A stretch of 64,000 nucleotides of DNA from Schistosoma mansoni (GCF_000237925.1 NC_031502.1:50073283-50137282); one strand, 5' to 3'. Counted from the stretch's first letter, positions 34,801-49,800 are shown. Program-made: numbers and translations. Notes: generated by a model not told the origin, from the letters alone.

Positions 34801-37800
34801 TTACCCTGAAGAAGTCCAAACAAGTTTGCTGGACGATATGTGGGGATTATTTAAATTTCCAATGGCTGAGATTATTTCAAATATAATTTTCACTTATAAG
34901 GAAAGATCAATATATGAAAGGTTACAACAATCCGGGAAACTCTGATAACTAAAATAAAAATGGACACTGATTCGTTAATAAAATACTTTTCGATAGATAT
35001 TTGTATTAAAGGCATTAAATTCAAAAACAAATATCAGTGAGATCACCCTCCCTCCCAAATAAAATACAATGAAAGGGAACTAACTACAATCAATAAGAAT
35101 GAGATTAGCAACAACAACGGGACTAACCATTTTCATCAAATCTTCTGGACAAGCTGTGTATTTTAATCCTGATCTAGATCGCCATAATAAAGTTACTCCG
35201 CATAGATCAATAATTGTCATATCAGTGAGAATATTATCTTCTTTAACCTAAATGAAAAAAAGTAGAAATCATGAAAAGAAGAATTCAAAGAAAGTAAAAA
35301 TTATTATTTTCGCTATGTTATAAGAATTAACCTTACTATACAAATAATTAGTTGTTAAAACTGCAAACATATATAGGTGTGTGTAAACAGGGTCGAAGAG
35401 TGACGTTACGTAAAAGTTAACCCGTTGTGGTATTGAATACAGAATAAAGATAACTCAGAGAAAGAAATTTTCTCTTCGACGATATCATTTACTAAAGCTG
35501 GACAGTTGTATACTTTTAGCATGGAGACACTTGTGGAGATCAAAGAATTTTCTTGGTTTGAAATCACTAAATGGTCTTAGCTAGACTATCATAGAGAAAC
35601 AGGAAGCATAAGGCAGCCGTTCAGTCTTGATGTTGGACTTCTGAACAATGCTCATCCGTGAATCGAACCCGATATCTTTGGTCTTGCATATATTTATGGT
35701 TATTTAATAAATATGTGGAAGAATAGAAAGAGATTATATCATAAAGTGACTTGAGATTTGAATTTTCAAAAAAGAGGTTAAAGAAGAAAAGGGAAATGGA
35801 AATAAGTAACGCGTCGGAAATATGAGATGATGGTCTACCTGAAAGATATGAAGAAATTAAAAAAGTAAAGGTCATAATGAGAATTGAACAACATACTAAT
35901 TTGTGATACTTTGGATTATCCCATTGGTTGATCAATCATAGTTGATATGCCCATCAATAAACGATTATGACAAATTAATGTAAAACAGACAGAATGGGGG
36001 AGAGCAGTGAAATCCAGGACGCGTGTTTTTTCGTACATGGGACTCGTCAGCTAGATATACCTGGATCCTAGAGTTGATATCCACTCCAGAATTAAAATTC
36101 ATATTCGATGTACAGGTGAGTGGCTATCTAGATTCAAGAGCTAAGTAAATAACGCGTTGATGTTTGAAGTGAAACTTATTTGGCTGGAATTCCGGAGTGG
36201 ACATCAACTCTAGGATACAGGTTATATCTAGCTAACGAGTCGCAAATAGGATGAAACGCGCGCCCTGGATTTTATTTATAGTCATATGTATGCATGTTGT
36301 AAGTTTTCAGGATATTATCATTTCGGTAAAAGGTTTTGATATTCATAACAACAATAATAACTGAACTTGATTTTAGGTTATGCATTCCATATAACGATCA
36401 ATAATATTATGCAACTGTTGGAACTGAATTACATATTTTCGCACAAAAAAATAGTATCTCTAGTGATGCTAGCTTATCACAAGAGGAAGGAGAAAAAACA
36501 ATTTTCATTCTTTTGTGCGTGATTCGGTATATATATATATATATATATATATACTGATTTTCTGAACATTCGTCTATTTTGATCTCGCTACACTAATTTG
36601 AAATGTGTAACCTTTACATATGACACTTTCCAATTAATGTACCTACCATTTCAGGAATGAGTTATCAAGCGTTATATCCAATTTAATTCAATCAGATTGT
36701 TACAGTAAGCACAATATTGGTCAGCGTATTATCATTTGAGGTTTGATCTGAATACATCTAAAGGATTTTCAATCACTTCGTTCCAGACTGAATAGTACAT
36801 AGTCCAGCGCATAAAAGTTCAAACTAGAATTTCCTGGTTTTTGTATAATAAAACACAACTTAATTTTTATTTAATCACAAGTTTAAACTAAGCGGTACCA
36901 TAAATCATATTATCTATTTGTCTTAATGGACTGAAGTTTTAGCTGAATTTGGACTAATTCTTATGACACTTTCAGAGTAGTGTGATTGATTGTGTGTTTT
37001 GAACTTTGTCTTTCCACTGTATTATTTTATTTTTTAAAAAGTGTCCTACACTATATTTAGTGAAATTACTTTGCATTATATATATTAGAACGTTTAATAG
37101 TTGAAACTTCCAACCACTGGATTTCCGTTTCATATAATTCAGTTCCAACAGTTGCATAATATTATTGATCGTTATATGGAATGCATAACCTAAAATCAAG
37201 TTCATAAATCTGTATTTTAGTAAATGAATTACATTAAGATTTTGTTCTATTATGCTCTTACAAAATGCATACATATGACTAGAAATAAAATCCAGGGCAC
37301 GCGTTTCTCCTATTTGCGACTCGTCAGCTAGATATAAAACTCCGCCTGTAGCTCTTCTAGAGTTACTACCGGTCCCAAGCTCGGGTAAAAGAGGAGGGTT
37401 GGGCATGAGGTTGGCAACCCCAACCCGTAGAAAAAATCTTGCTAAAAAGACGCCAAACAGATTAAACAAATTAAACCACTTAAACTCTGCCCTTCGAGTT
37501 GAAGGAAGAATTATGACGCCTCAGGATGAAAGTCGAAATTCTTCGGAAGTCACGAGGCCGATGCCTCTTCTAACAACCAGAGCAACACTCTTTATAAGTA
37601 CATGGAACGTCCGGACAATGTGGGAGACCGGAATGACCAGTCATATAGTAATGAAAATGAGGAGATACGAATTGGCAGTACTCGGAATCAGCGAAACCCA
37701 GTGGACCCAAGCTGGACAGCAAAGGCTAGATACGGGAGAGATGTTGCTGTAATCCGATCACGAAGCGGAAAATGCTCCACATACTCAGGTAGTTGCTCTA

Positions 37801-40800
37801 ATAATGTCCAGAGAAGCACGAAATGCACTTGTAGGATGGGAATCTCATGGATCCAGAATCATTACAGCATCGCTCAAAACAAAGAAGTAGGGGATCACAA
37901 TGAATGTTATCCAATATTATGCATCCAGAACCAGATCGATCATATTTGTCTCAATAAAAAATTCCGAAGGACAAGGGAAGATGTGAGAACCAGGAAAGGA
38001 GCTGACATAGCTTCAGATCAACACCTGGTTGTGGCCAAGATGAAACCGAAGCTAAAGAAACTGGACAAACAGCATTACAAAGGTTCAATACAGCCTTCCT
38101 TCGAGATACTAACAAAATCAACCAATTCAAGATAACTCTCAATAATAGGTTCCACGTTTTACAAGATCTACTGAAAGAACAAAAAACCACTATGGAGGAC
38201 AACTGGAAAGGTATCAAAGAAGCATTAACTCCAACATGTCAGGAGGTTCTGGATTACAACAAGCATCATCATAAGGAATAGATCTCTATGGGAACCCTGG
38301 ACAAGATTCAAGAAAGGAAGAACAAGAAGACAGCGATTAACAACAGACAAACATGATCAGAGAAAGTCAAGGCACAAGTAGAGTATGGAGAAGCAAACAA
38401 GCTAGGGAAGAAGAGCATGAAAGTCGACAAGCAGAAATACATTGAAGAACTAGCAACGACGGCGGAAAAATCTGCAAGAGAAGGGAATATGGAACGACTC
38501 TATGATACAATGAAGAAACTAGCATGTAAATATAGTAAACCAGGGAGACCAGTCAAGGACAAAGAAGGCAAGACAATCACGGAGATTCAAGAAGAGAGGA
38601 AAAGATGGGTAGAACACTTTGAAGAACTCTTGAATAGACCTGCTCCGTTGAATCCACCGAAAAACGAAGCAGCACACACACCTTCCTATAGATGTTACTC
38701 CACCAATAATCGAAAAAATCAGGTTGGCCATCGGACAAATCAAGAGTAGGAAAGCAGCAAGACCTGACAATATGCCAGCCGGAGCACTAAAGTCAGATAT
38801 TGAAGTAAATGCAAACATGCTTCACCTTCTATTTAGGAAGATTTGAGAGGAAGAGCAAGTGCCGACGGGCTGGAAAGTAGGATACCTCACCAAGACACAA
38901 AAGAAAGATCTCAATACGTGTGAGAACTACAGAGGCATCACACCGTTGTCAGTACCAAGAAGTTTTCAACAGAGTGTTGCTGAACCGGATGAAAGACGCA
39001 GTAGACGCTCCACTTCGAGATCAATAGGCTGGATTCCGTAAGTATCTGTCGTGCACAGACCGAATTGCGACACTAGGGATCATCATGGAACAATCAGTTG
39101 AGTGGAACTCATCACTATACATCAACTTCATTGACTATGAGAAGGCGTTTGACAGTGTGGATAGGAGAACATTATGGAAACTTCTTCGGCACTATGGAGT
39201 TCCCGAGGAGATTGTCAACATTATCGGGAACTCAAGCTACGGAATACAGTGCAAAGTCGTGTATAGACGCCGGTTGATAGACGCATCCCAAGTAAAGACA
39301 GGACTCAGACAAGGATGTCTACTCTCCTCCTTCCTGTTTCTTCTGGTGGTCGACTGGATTACGAAGATCTCGACATCTGAGGAGAAGCACAGAATACAAT
39401 GGACATCTCAAAATCAATTGGACGATTTGAACTTCGCAGATGATCTAATTGTCCTATCCCATACACACCAACAAATGCAGATGAAGAAAACCACTGTAGC
39501 AGCAGCCTCTGCATCAATAGGCCTCAACATACACAAAGGAAAAACCAAGATCCTCAAATACAACACAGAGAACACCAACTCAGTCACACTTGATCACGAA
39601 ACTCTGGAAAAGGTGGAAACTTTCACATACCTGGACAGTATCATTGATGAACAAGGAGGACCTCATGCACACGTAAAGGCGAGAATTGACAATGGAAGAG
39701 CCGCATTCCTACAACTGAACAACATATGGAACTCACAACAACTGTCAACGAATTTCAAAGTGAGAATCTTCAATACGAACGTCTAGACAGTCCTACTGTA
39801 CAGAGCTGAAACGTGGAGAACTACTACAACCATTGACAAGAAGGTACAAGTATTTATAAACAATTATCTACGCAAAATACTCAACATTCACTGTCCGGAT
39901 ACCATCAGCAACAGCCTTATGTAGGAGAGGACAAACCAGCTTCCAACTGAAGAGGAAATTAGGAAAGGACGTTGGAAGTGTATAAGACATATATTACAGA
40001 AATCACCAAACTGCATCACGAGGCAAACCCTAACTTGAAATCCTGAAGTAAAGTGAAAAATCGGAAGGCCAAAAAGCACATTGCATCGGAAAATAGAAGT
40101 AGATATGAAAAGGATGAATAACAACTGGAAAGGATTGTTTGGGACAGGGTTGCATGGAGAATGCTGGTGGGCGGCCTATGCTCCTCCACGAGGAGTAACA
40201 GGTGCAAGTAAATAAGTAAACTAGATATAACCTGTATCCTAGAGTTGATGTCCACTCCGGAATTCCAGCCAAATAAGTTTCACTTCAAACATCAACGCGT
40301 TATTTTACTTAGCTCTTGAATCTAGGTAGCCACTCACCTGTACATCGAATATGAATTTTAATTCTGGAGTGGATATCAACTCTAGGATCCAGGTATATCT
40401 AGCTGACGAGTCCCATGTACGAAAAAACACGCGTCTTGGATTTCACTGCTCTCCCTCATCCCGTCTATTTTACATTAATTTGTCATAATCGTTTATTGAT
40501 GGGCATATCAACTATGACTGATCAACTAATGGGATAATCCAAAGTATCACAAATTAGTATGTTGTTCAATTCTCATTATGACCTTTACGTTTTATATAAA
40601 CTCGTGTTCATAAAAACTATCCGTGGATTGGTCGATTCAATAAACAAATGAAATCACATTGGACGAAATGATAAAAGATCTATATACAAGGTAAGAAACA
40701 GCAATGAACAAATAACTGGGTATAAAATAGAGAATAAATGGATTTTCCTTACCAAATTAGTTGGTACACAACGATTACTTCTCATTTCATATACAGAACC

Positions 40801-43800
40801 ACATACACTAACTTCACGCCACTGTGATCGAATATTAGAACTGTAATGGAAAATGAAATATAGATTTGAAAGTAAAAAAACATATTCTGAATGGAAATTG
40901 ATAGAAACGATGATAAATTTATGCATTTAAAATGATTAAACGTCTACATGATTCTGTTGGTTACTTAGACACGGCATGAAAAAAGGTCTAAAATATATAA
41001 TTCAATTATTAAGTGCACAGGTTTATGTAATCGGATTTGAACCACACTATTTGACGATTAAGAAGAGGAATTTGGTGGGTAGGATGGGATTCAGGTTTTT
41101 GAATTATTGTTGGTTGAAAGTTCAGTGATTTGACTATTGAGTCACAGTTTCTATTTTTGCTAAAACACAATCCTTTTTGACAGTTTTTAATGCAAAGACT
41201 AATCTTAGCTAAACTACAATTGAAAACCAGGAAGCTCCGAGCAGCTATTTCGTCTGAATATGGGACACCTCAGAAGTGAGCATCGACTACTTCATTACAG
41301 AGAATCTTACCCAAGACCTTAAGTCTCGTGTGCGAATGTTCAACCTCTAGACTGCTGAGCCGGTATCCAATGGTCGTCGATATGCACTTCTGAGGAGTCC
41401 TAATACTAGGGTGAACTGGCCGTCCAATGTTTCTAAGTTTCTAATGATGGCCTAAGATCAGTTAGTGAGTTAAAACTAAGAAAATTCCACAACCTCCTCA
41501 AATTCCATTATTCTAATAACAATCGTTGTTGATTAAACTCCCTACTATATCTTTATTATTTTTTATAAAAATTGATTACTGTTTAATACTCAGTAATTAA
41601 AAGTTAATTATTCTACCACATAACACCAGAAGTCAATTTGTTTATCTCTAAAGTAACCTAATAATTTCTGTCCATATTATAATTTATCATTATACTTTAT
41701 AACAACATATTAATTCTTTATTAGCCACCAAGGGAGATGTAAAAACTATTATGAAACCCAACCACTTGGCATTATGATCATATAAGTTTTATAACATCAA
41801 CTCAGTTCCTAAACACTAGAGTCAGAGTGTTATAATTCAACAATGTGGTTACATGTTTACAATGAGATTTTAAAGGCTTAATAAATATTAGAAATAAAAT
41901 ACAATAAAGATAAAACAATTTTCTTCTTTTACTTACTCACGATCTGTTCATAATTATGATGAAAAGTTCAGATAGAGCATTATGCAATAAACATAAAGAA
42001 TGAGGAAAACAACTTGATTAGTTTATTCAAAAAAGAGCACTACTATAAATCAATATGATAATATTTAGTGATAAATGTATAATTAACTATATGAGCTAAC
42101 ATTCTATCAGCTAGTTAATTCATTACACACTAAACTAGAAGAACTGTTTGAAGTTAAATATTCTATTAAATTAAAATTGTATTTTAGTGGGGCATAAAGG
42201 TGGAATTGATTAGGATAGGAATCCATTTTTTTCTTATTTGAAACTTAGAATGAATACATTCAAAAGTAACCAGGTTTGGATAATATTAACACGTTGTTGA
42301 AGTTGAACACTACACACATGACATTAAAGTCAAACACGACCAATACTTTTCAGGTAATTTAACCCAATTGACATAGTGATTTATGAATTATCCATAGCGC
42401 AGCAATGTCACATTTTATTAATATGTAAAATTTTTAGCGTTTTACTCTAAGAATAGTCCAACTAGGCTAACTTCATGAAGATTTAGGTGCTGAATGATAA
42501 ATAAAACAGAATCACGTACTGAACAATGTCCAATATTGATTACATAAACTGAAATTGGAATCAAAGCACTTAAGGGCTACTGTAAAAGAGGGTAGGAGTA
42601 TTTTATGCACCACACCCATGAAAAATAAGCATATTCTTAATCGGGTTACAAGTTAGTAACGTTAGTCAAGACTGAGACAATTAAGAGATACTTTGAGCAA
42701 TCCCAGTCACTAATTACCTCGGTAAATTAAAATGGCTAGTCCAGTAGGAGGTTGGAATAGCCACACCAAGGTACAGAATGCGTTCAATAAGCTATAGGTT
42801 ATCGATGTGCGCTGACGTATCGGTGTGTAAATGTTCTAGTTGAATTCTGCAAGACAACTGGAATAAATGTATGAAAATACTAGTAATCGGTAAGAGAAAA
42901 TACTGAATACCATAACTCTGAATACATCAGTGACACATAACACTAGAACATTAAATCCATTTAACCAAAAATTCAATTAGACATAAGTACTAAGAGATGT
43001 GCCATACAAACAAAGAAATTGGATAATTGATTACAAATTTGTGTTATAAACTGATAGTTATTATGTTGAAGTTAGACATTAATTACGTCATTGAATCGAA
43101 ACTTTTAGTTAACTTTCTTCACATTCCTCTAAATATGATCACACATTTTGCATGTGATTTCTTTGATTTCTCCTGTCCTTTAAATGGTGTTAATGTCTGC
43201 TTGATTTGATTTAAGCTAATGATTTGTCAAATACAGATTTATGTACTCCGATTTGGGTCACATGCTGTACAAGAGGGTTATCAATACTACCAGGCTAAAG
43301 TCAAATCCTGTAACCACTAGATCATAACTTCGCTAATCAATATTTATTTTATTGGCATCACGAACCGAGTTAAGTTACGCATCCATTGAAAACCAGGAAA
43401 CATTGGACAGCCGTTTCGTCACAATGCAGGACTCCTCAGAGGCGTAAGGGTTCTTTCTTCCACGACCTCACCACTGAGGAGTCCTATACTAGGACGAAAC
43501 GACTGTCCAGTGCTTCCTGGTTTTTAATGGATGTCTAATTTGGATCGGTTCGTGACATTAGTAACATTTAATAATCTCCTCAAACCTCTACACCAATTAA
43601 TAATTATTTATCTACAACTCCATATTTATAATAAAATGCTCTTTTTAAATGAATATTTCTATGAAATATTTGATTAATTTGTAATAGGAATGGGGACTGA
43701 TGTATAAATTATCTACCTGCTTCGATTCATACTCATATAATGACATAAGACATACCTGAAGCTTGATTTGTTTGTTCAATAATTTTAGCCGGAGGAATCC

Positions 43801-46800
43801 GTAACATCATGACACCATTTGTTGTTAAACCATCCATAGAATTATCACATTTCCATTTTATAGCACGTTCCTTTTCGGAAAATAAAGCATAAGTAAAGAT
43901 CTATAGCAATATACATAAGCTGATGAAAATTTGTATATAATTCAATCATTGTATATCCAAATCATGAAGTAATGAATGTGGAAAATTATTTATGAACTAG
44001 TCGTTGAGTAGCGATTTTCCATAATGACTAAATCTGTTGAGAAATTTCGGTATAAATAACAACTGGGGAAATTAAATGAATGATACGATTCAGTGTACTT
44101 GTTAGTGAAAAACTGAAATAAAAGATTTAACTTTCAGCAAGTAAAGATGATTACATAATGTAGGCGTAGAGGTTTGAAATTAATATTTTCACACGGTAAG
44201 GGAAGCATTCACTCCGTCTGAAGCCCTTCTAAGGTTACTCCTGATTCCAAGCTCGGATAAAGAAGAGTAAAAAAGAACCTTGCTAAAGATATCGCTAACT
44301 AGAAGGAAAATACTACAAAAAAAGTAGAATAGATACGATATAATTCTTAATATTCCTGTAAATCATGAGCGTTTTACATCGTGCTTGACCCTTTCATGGG
44401 TTCAAATTATGGGAGCATTGATCGGTAAAGGTTTGAAGTGCAAAGAAATAAATATGTAAATCCTAGTGGGAACTGTAAAAGTATTTGAAAGTTTCTCTCA
44501 AACATTTTTCTCTTTCTATACTCTTGCAAAAAGAGACAACCAATCTGCCAGTCTAGGACATATTCATTGATATTATATCTATAGAGACGGATACAAGTGC
44601 TTTATTTCAAACTCCCATATAACACGACACCACAGAAAGAAAATTTAAAAAATGGAAAGATATCAAACAGAAGTGGAGGCAATGGGGAAAAATAAGGAAA
44701 TAGACTTAAAGGATGACTGCATTACTTTCGTTTTGAAATATGCCATCTAGCGTCTCCGATCATTGATTCAGTACACATCGAAACGCAAAGCGAGGATGAA
44801 CGTATATCTTCTTGTACTAATTAGACTAGTAAATGATGACATTATGACATATCAATATCTTTCAGTCTAATCACATTTGACCGGATAAGCTTGGAATTTC
44901 TATTGTGAAATACGCTTTAATTATTGCGAAGTTTGGATGAGGGAAATCAATTCCAGAATAAAAAAATTTGACAACCATGCTTTCATGTATGCGGGTAGTG
45001 TAACTGTAACAATTATTACTCACATTATGGACCTATTACTATAATATATTTCGTAATACACAGGTAACGTTTTTATTCGTGTTTATTAACTCTATGTATT
45101 TCAAGAGTTGAGTTTATTCTATTTATTTAGAAATGAATATGGAGATTATGAAAAGTATTGTTGGGCTACTTAGTATGAAAAGTTGTCTGATGAAGAATTT
45201 TTAAAATTAAGCTGAGTAATGAAATTGATTACTATCAGATAATTGTATTTCATGGGTACCATAACCCTTTAGAGGATTATTTAAAGACTGAACCACAGAT
45301 TTAGACACAAGTTACTTATGAATGACTGGAAGAATTTACTTTGGACCAGTTCTAATTGTCTGCTTACATAGAGTAGGAGATTACGAAATGGATGACAATG
45401 TTAAAAGTTAGTTCCTGATGGATACTAAAGATAATTAAGGAGAATTTTTAATATAACTGAGGAACAGTTGGAATTACTGAAGAACAAACTGTTTGAATGA
45501 CCCAGAATATATGTAACAAAAATACAAAGTGATTGATGATAAATCAGATTTTAGATTTTACAAACCTTACAAAAATTCCCTTTTATACAATTTATAGTAG
45601 GGGAGTATACACATTTCTTGAGCCTAAGGTTAGTTGAATTACACTTTACTAGACAGTCGAAAACCAGCTGATCTGTCGAAGCGTGGGATGAACCATTTTT
45701 TACCATTTTCAAGTAACCTTTATTGGTTTGAAGTAAATATACACACTCAAATAAGAAAAAAACATATTTCAGAGGCCAAAAAAGTGCTTAGTATTATTTC
45801 TAATAAAATAGCTTTTAATTTCGTGTCCAGAGGAAATGCACATTTAGTGCGAGGATGATTTGGATATGCTGGGATCAGTCCTTTTTAAAACAATTGTCTT
45901 TGAAATATGTGTTATGTGCAGTTTGTTCTTATTTCCAATCCAGTCGAGTATTGTTAAAGTGTAATCATTGAGAATAATGTGCATTTCGAAAAGACACAAG
46001 AGAAAATAATAAACGTTGTTAAATTTCGAATTTATGAAGATTTATAAAAGGATCAACTTGACCATTAAATTAGAATTTCATTGTTTGTTTTTTCTTAAGA
46101 AAAAAGAATACAAAAGATTAAAACATGAACTACAATATTTGAACCCAAAGAAATAACAGTTTTAATATCCTGGTGTTATATTTAACAGTTAACATCCATG
46201 GTAAGTAATAAATCGCGAGACGGTCATTAGGAAAAATAGAGGAAAAACAATAGATGAAATAAAGATGGATAGTGGCTAACAGTAGAATCCAGGATGCGCG
46301 TTTCGTCCTATTTGCGACTCGTCAGCTGGATGTACCTGCATCTCAGAGTTGATGTTCACTCTGGGACTCGAACCCAGTACCTTTCGCTTCAAACGCCATC
46401 GCGTTATCCACTCGGCCACTGAGTCCTGAGAGCCACTTGCTTGTGCAATACTAAGTGAATAGATGAAATATCTGTCAATTATTCAATAAACATTAATTTG
46501 ACATAAATAGGATAGAAAATTAATGTAGATATCAAAAGTAAGCATTTTCAAAAGGCGATTTCATGTTCCAGGAAATAATTTTTTGGTATTCGGACTAACC
46601 GACAATATGCTGGCTTTACTCAAATATCATCACTTACAAACTAAATTGAGTTGTAGGTGTAATAGTGCATGATATATGAAATAACGACCAGACTTGCAAT
46701 CTCGATAATTTAGATGAACATTATATTATGCATACTTAAAGAGTAAAAATGGATGACTGACGAAAACACGAGTCCGTCAGTCATAAACAAAACAGAACAT

Positions 46801-49800
46801 GACATGAATGTGTACCGGTATACACTATCAAATTTATCAGCCAGTCTATTATCTTAATCCTGCGAGTCCGAAAAAACTTAAAAATATGCGCTGATGAAGA
46901 CCTAAACGCATTACATTGAGTAAAATCCGAATTTTATCGAAAATAATAACTAATTATCAGTTCAAATAAATACACTGCGAAGATTTTGAGGAATACCTTT
47001 CTATTATGGTAATATGAAAAGTCTAAAACCAGTATGCAAGTGAAAGAAAGAGAATATGCACAATTCAGTGATGATTGTTCATAGTTTCTTTAGCATTTTA
47101 ATCAGTCAGACTCTTATATAGTTGTAATATAACGTCAAGACTTTATGTCCAGTATCTTAACTGTTGAAATCTTGAAACTAAATAATACAATCGTCAATGC
47201 TTTCATCACATGTATTCCTTCCGAAAATCATGTTGTTTGAAACCTGTATAAGAATAGTAGTACGTGACTATGAAAAAAATCTAATAATACCTCATGTTTT
47301 ATGTAATTCAAAGTAGTCTTACTCTTAGGCTTGAATAGTGTACCACAGTTTGATCTATTCGATTGTTTTATATGGTTGAAATGAAAATGATTTATAGTTT
47401 GTATTTATCAGCTTCCTAGAATTATATTCAGAATTGAATCCAATTTTTTAAAATAAAGTTCTGAATTTTGTTCTAAGTTACAGTCGATTTACTAATTAAA
47501 ATAATTGAAGTGATAAAAAATATAGTCTGAACATGGATTCAGTCTATAATTAGCAACGCGATATGAGGAAGAACGATCATTAATAACGTACAGTAGAATA
47601 TAACAGTGAATCAATTCAATATAATAAATTTTACATCTGCTTAAAGACGGAAAATTAGCGACCAATACTAATGGAGCCTGAAAAATCACACCGTTTCAAA
47701 ACAGTTAGAAGAAAATACGTGGTAGAATTTAAGACAAGAGAAACTTAATTGTTCAAAGTGTTTATTTAAAAAATGAAAAGATTAGTGAATTTGAGCCATA
47801 GTGACTATTTGTCATCTGTTTCGGTTCAACTCCTTAAATATCAGTTATACCTATTCCATGAAACTCCTACAGGATGTCTGTATAGTTCATACATGTAGTT
47901 GGAGACCATATGGAATAAAGATGAGTCTTAGTTTGACAACAATGGATTATTTTTTTATCTCTAGAACACTGAACCTGACTCAGTACACAGGAGTATAAAA
48001 TAACTCAGGATACGTTACAAATGCTTTATCAACCTTAGATGATGGTTTATAAACTTATCAACTAACTCGTTCTTCTTGTTTTCTCTTTACTCTATATCTG
48101 GATTTAACATCACTCAATCTGTTGTCCAATCAAATACAAGTGATATTTCGTTGAGACATACGATAGAATAATTATAACCAAGACATATCTTAGATTGCAC
48201 AGTAAATAAATGCGATGGAAAGCTATGATAACCGAGAGACTCCGTTTAATTCCAACTTTTGCACACATGTCTTAAAGCTCGATTGTCGTTCTCTGTCAGT
48301 CAGTATTTTTTATCTATAAAAACAAATACTGATATTGTGGTGCGTGCTATTGATGTCGATAGATATAAGTAGTATGTATCATCAGTCGAAAGTGAAATAC
48401 CTGACAGCATAAGGTTAAGAAGATAAAAGAAAAGAAAATGATTATTGTGGAAATGAAGGAAAAGTGAAGTCTGAAATGGTTAACTGATATTTGCAAAAGG
48501 AACAGTCAAGTTTGAGACGAAACAACTGTACACTCGTTTATGTACATGTGTTTATCTCCTAGGAAGTAAACTTTGTCAGTAGTTAATGTCTTATCCTTTG
48601 CAAAATAGAGCCTTTCCTTGGCCGATCACAGACGCATCTTATTTGGCAGTTTGTGATTGGCACAATGCATCAACGTGTCCTTATGTAGCGATTCTTGGTT
48701 GGCCTACTGTTGTAGTAATTCAGTCAAGCCAGTATCAGTTTATGTACTCGACTTTTAATCGAGCGTTGGTATGTTTTGCATATGATTGAAAGTTAAGTGC
48801 TTTAATCACTAAGTCGCTAAAAAATGGGCAAAGGAAACTTCTTTCTAAATTTACGATGATTAAAACCATGAAATAAATCACAATCATGAAACATTCGTCA
48901 GATAAAAACATTAGCTATTTATCAGTTTGCTTATTTCGTTTGTTTGTTTTATTAATTGAGGAAGTGGTGGTACACAACGATATATATACATATTTATATC
49001 AACGGTTATGATAAATAAACAAACTAAAAGCGTTTTATTGTTATCTAAAAAGCAAGCCACATTTTCATTGAAGCTATTTAAGCTTGTATGTCAGGCAAAT
49101 AGAACACTGATATATTTACCCTTTAATAAACAAGATCAGATAAATAATTAATATTTTATAAAAGTTACCAGTGGAATTTAGATTGTAGGCTTTACCATCC
49201 TACTTGTGTTTATTCATCATCAAAACTGATCTAACTGGATCCATTCTACAGTTTCAATGGAAACATGAATCCAGTACATTAACTTCAATTTGTTATTAGT
49301 CTTAGCTAATTATCATTTGTCTTAGGATAACTGTGTTGAAGTTATTTACAAGAAACTGATAATTACAGTTTGATATATCGCTATATTGTTAATAAATGTC
49401 TAAAAAACAATTGAGTTTCAGATATTTGTAGGGAACAAGTAAAAATGGTTCCTCACATATTTTTAGCACTTTATATTAGAAAACACAAAACCAATTATGA
49501 TTCAAATCTTATCACTCAGTAAGTTCAGGCTAGGAAACCACTGTAGGTGAGCAAATTAACCCGAGTTTTATATTTGACGAGGTGATTCATCATGTCCACA
49601 AGCTATGTTATGGAAAGGATTAAAACTTGTGTTGTACAGCTCGGCTGTTAATCGGTCTGTCAGCTATTAAGTTTATGGACTAAGCAAACTAGAGTGAAAA
49701 CCTACGTAGAATTTACCTATTGAATTGGGTGAAGTAAACTTTTATGATTGGCTGATTCAGAAAAAGGACATTATTCTAATCACCTGAAAGATCAATATCC

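Larger units (their letters stand above)
31808..35127 (-). other. Pellino intron with PLE remnant
   Basis: AT-rich; 31808-33794 holds nothing recognised. The PLE reverse-transcriptase remnant and its downstream motif occupy 33795-34900. Confidence 0.8.
35865..36434. repeat. Left arm of a large inverted repeat
   Basis: The reverse complement of this arm is found at 37131-37330 plus 40221-40588 at high similarity. A ~55-base internal stretch (36303-36358 versus 37208-37262) does not match. The arm contains two facing family-B SINE/hammerhead units (about 36004-36066 on -, and 36205-36275 on +). The pair arose before the LINE insertion that splits the right arm. It lies in the Pellino intron 35248-40752. 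Confidence 0.88.
40841..43755 (-). other. Pellino intron with an unresolved phase
   Basis: Holds two SINE A inverted pairs (41065-41525, 43345-43605). 41526-43344 shows no repeat I recognise. The flanking exons as drawn differ by one base in phase, so a short exon could hide here or the exon borders are different. Confidence 0.6.

Noticed and set aside
48586-48789. 67-codon + strand frame with aromatic-rich sequence
   Set aside because: No recognisable domain; GC shift suggests repeat sequence, and the frame is intronic and antisense to Pellino.
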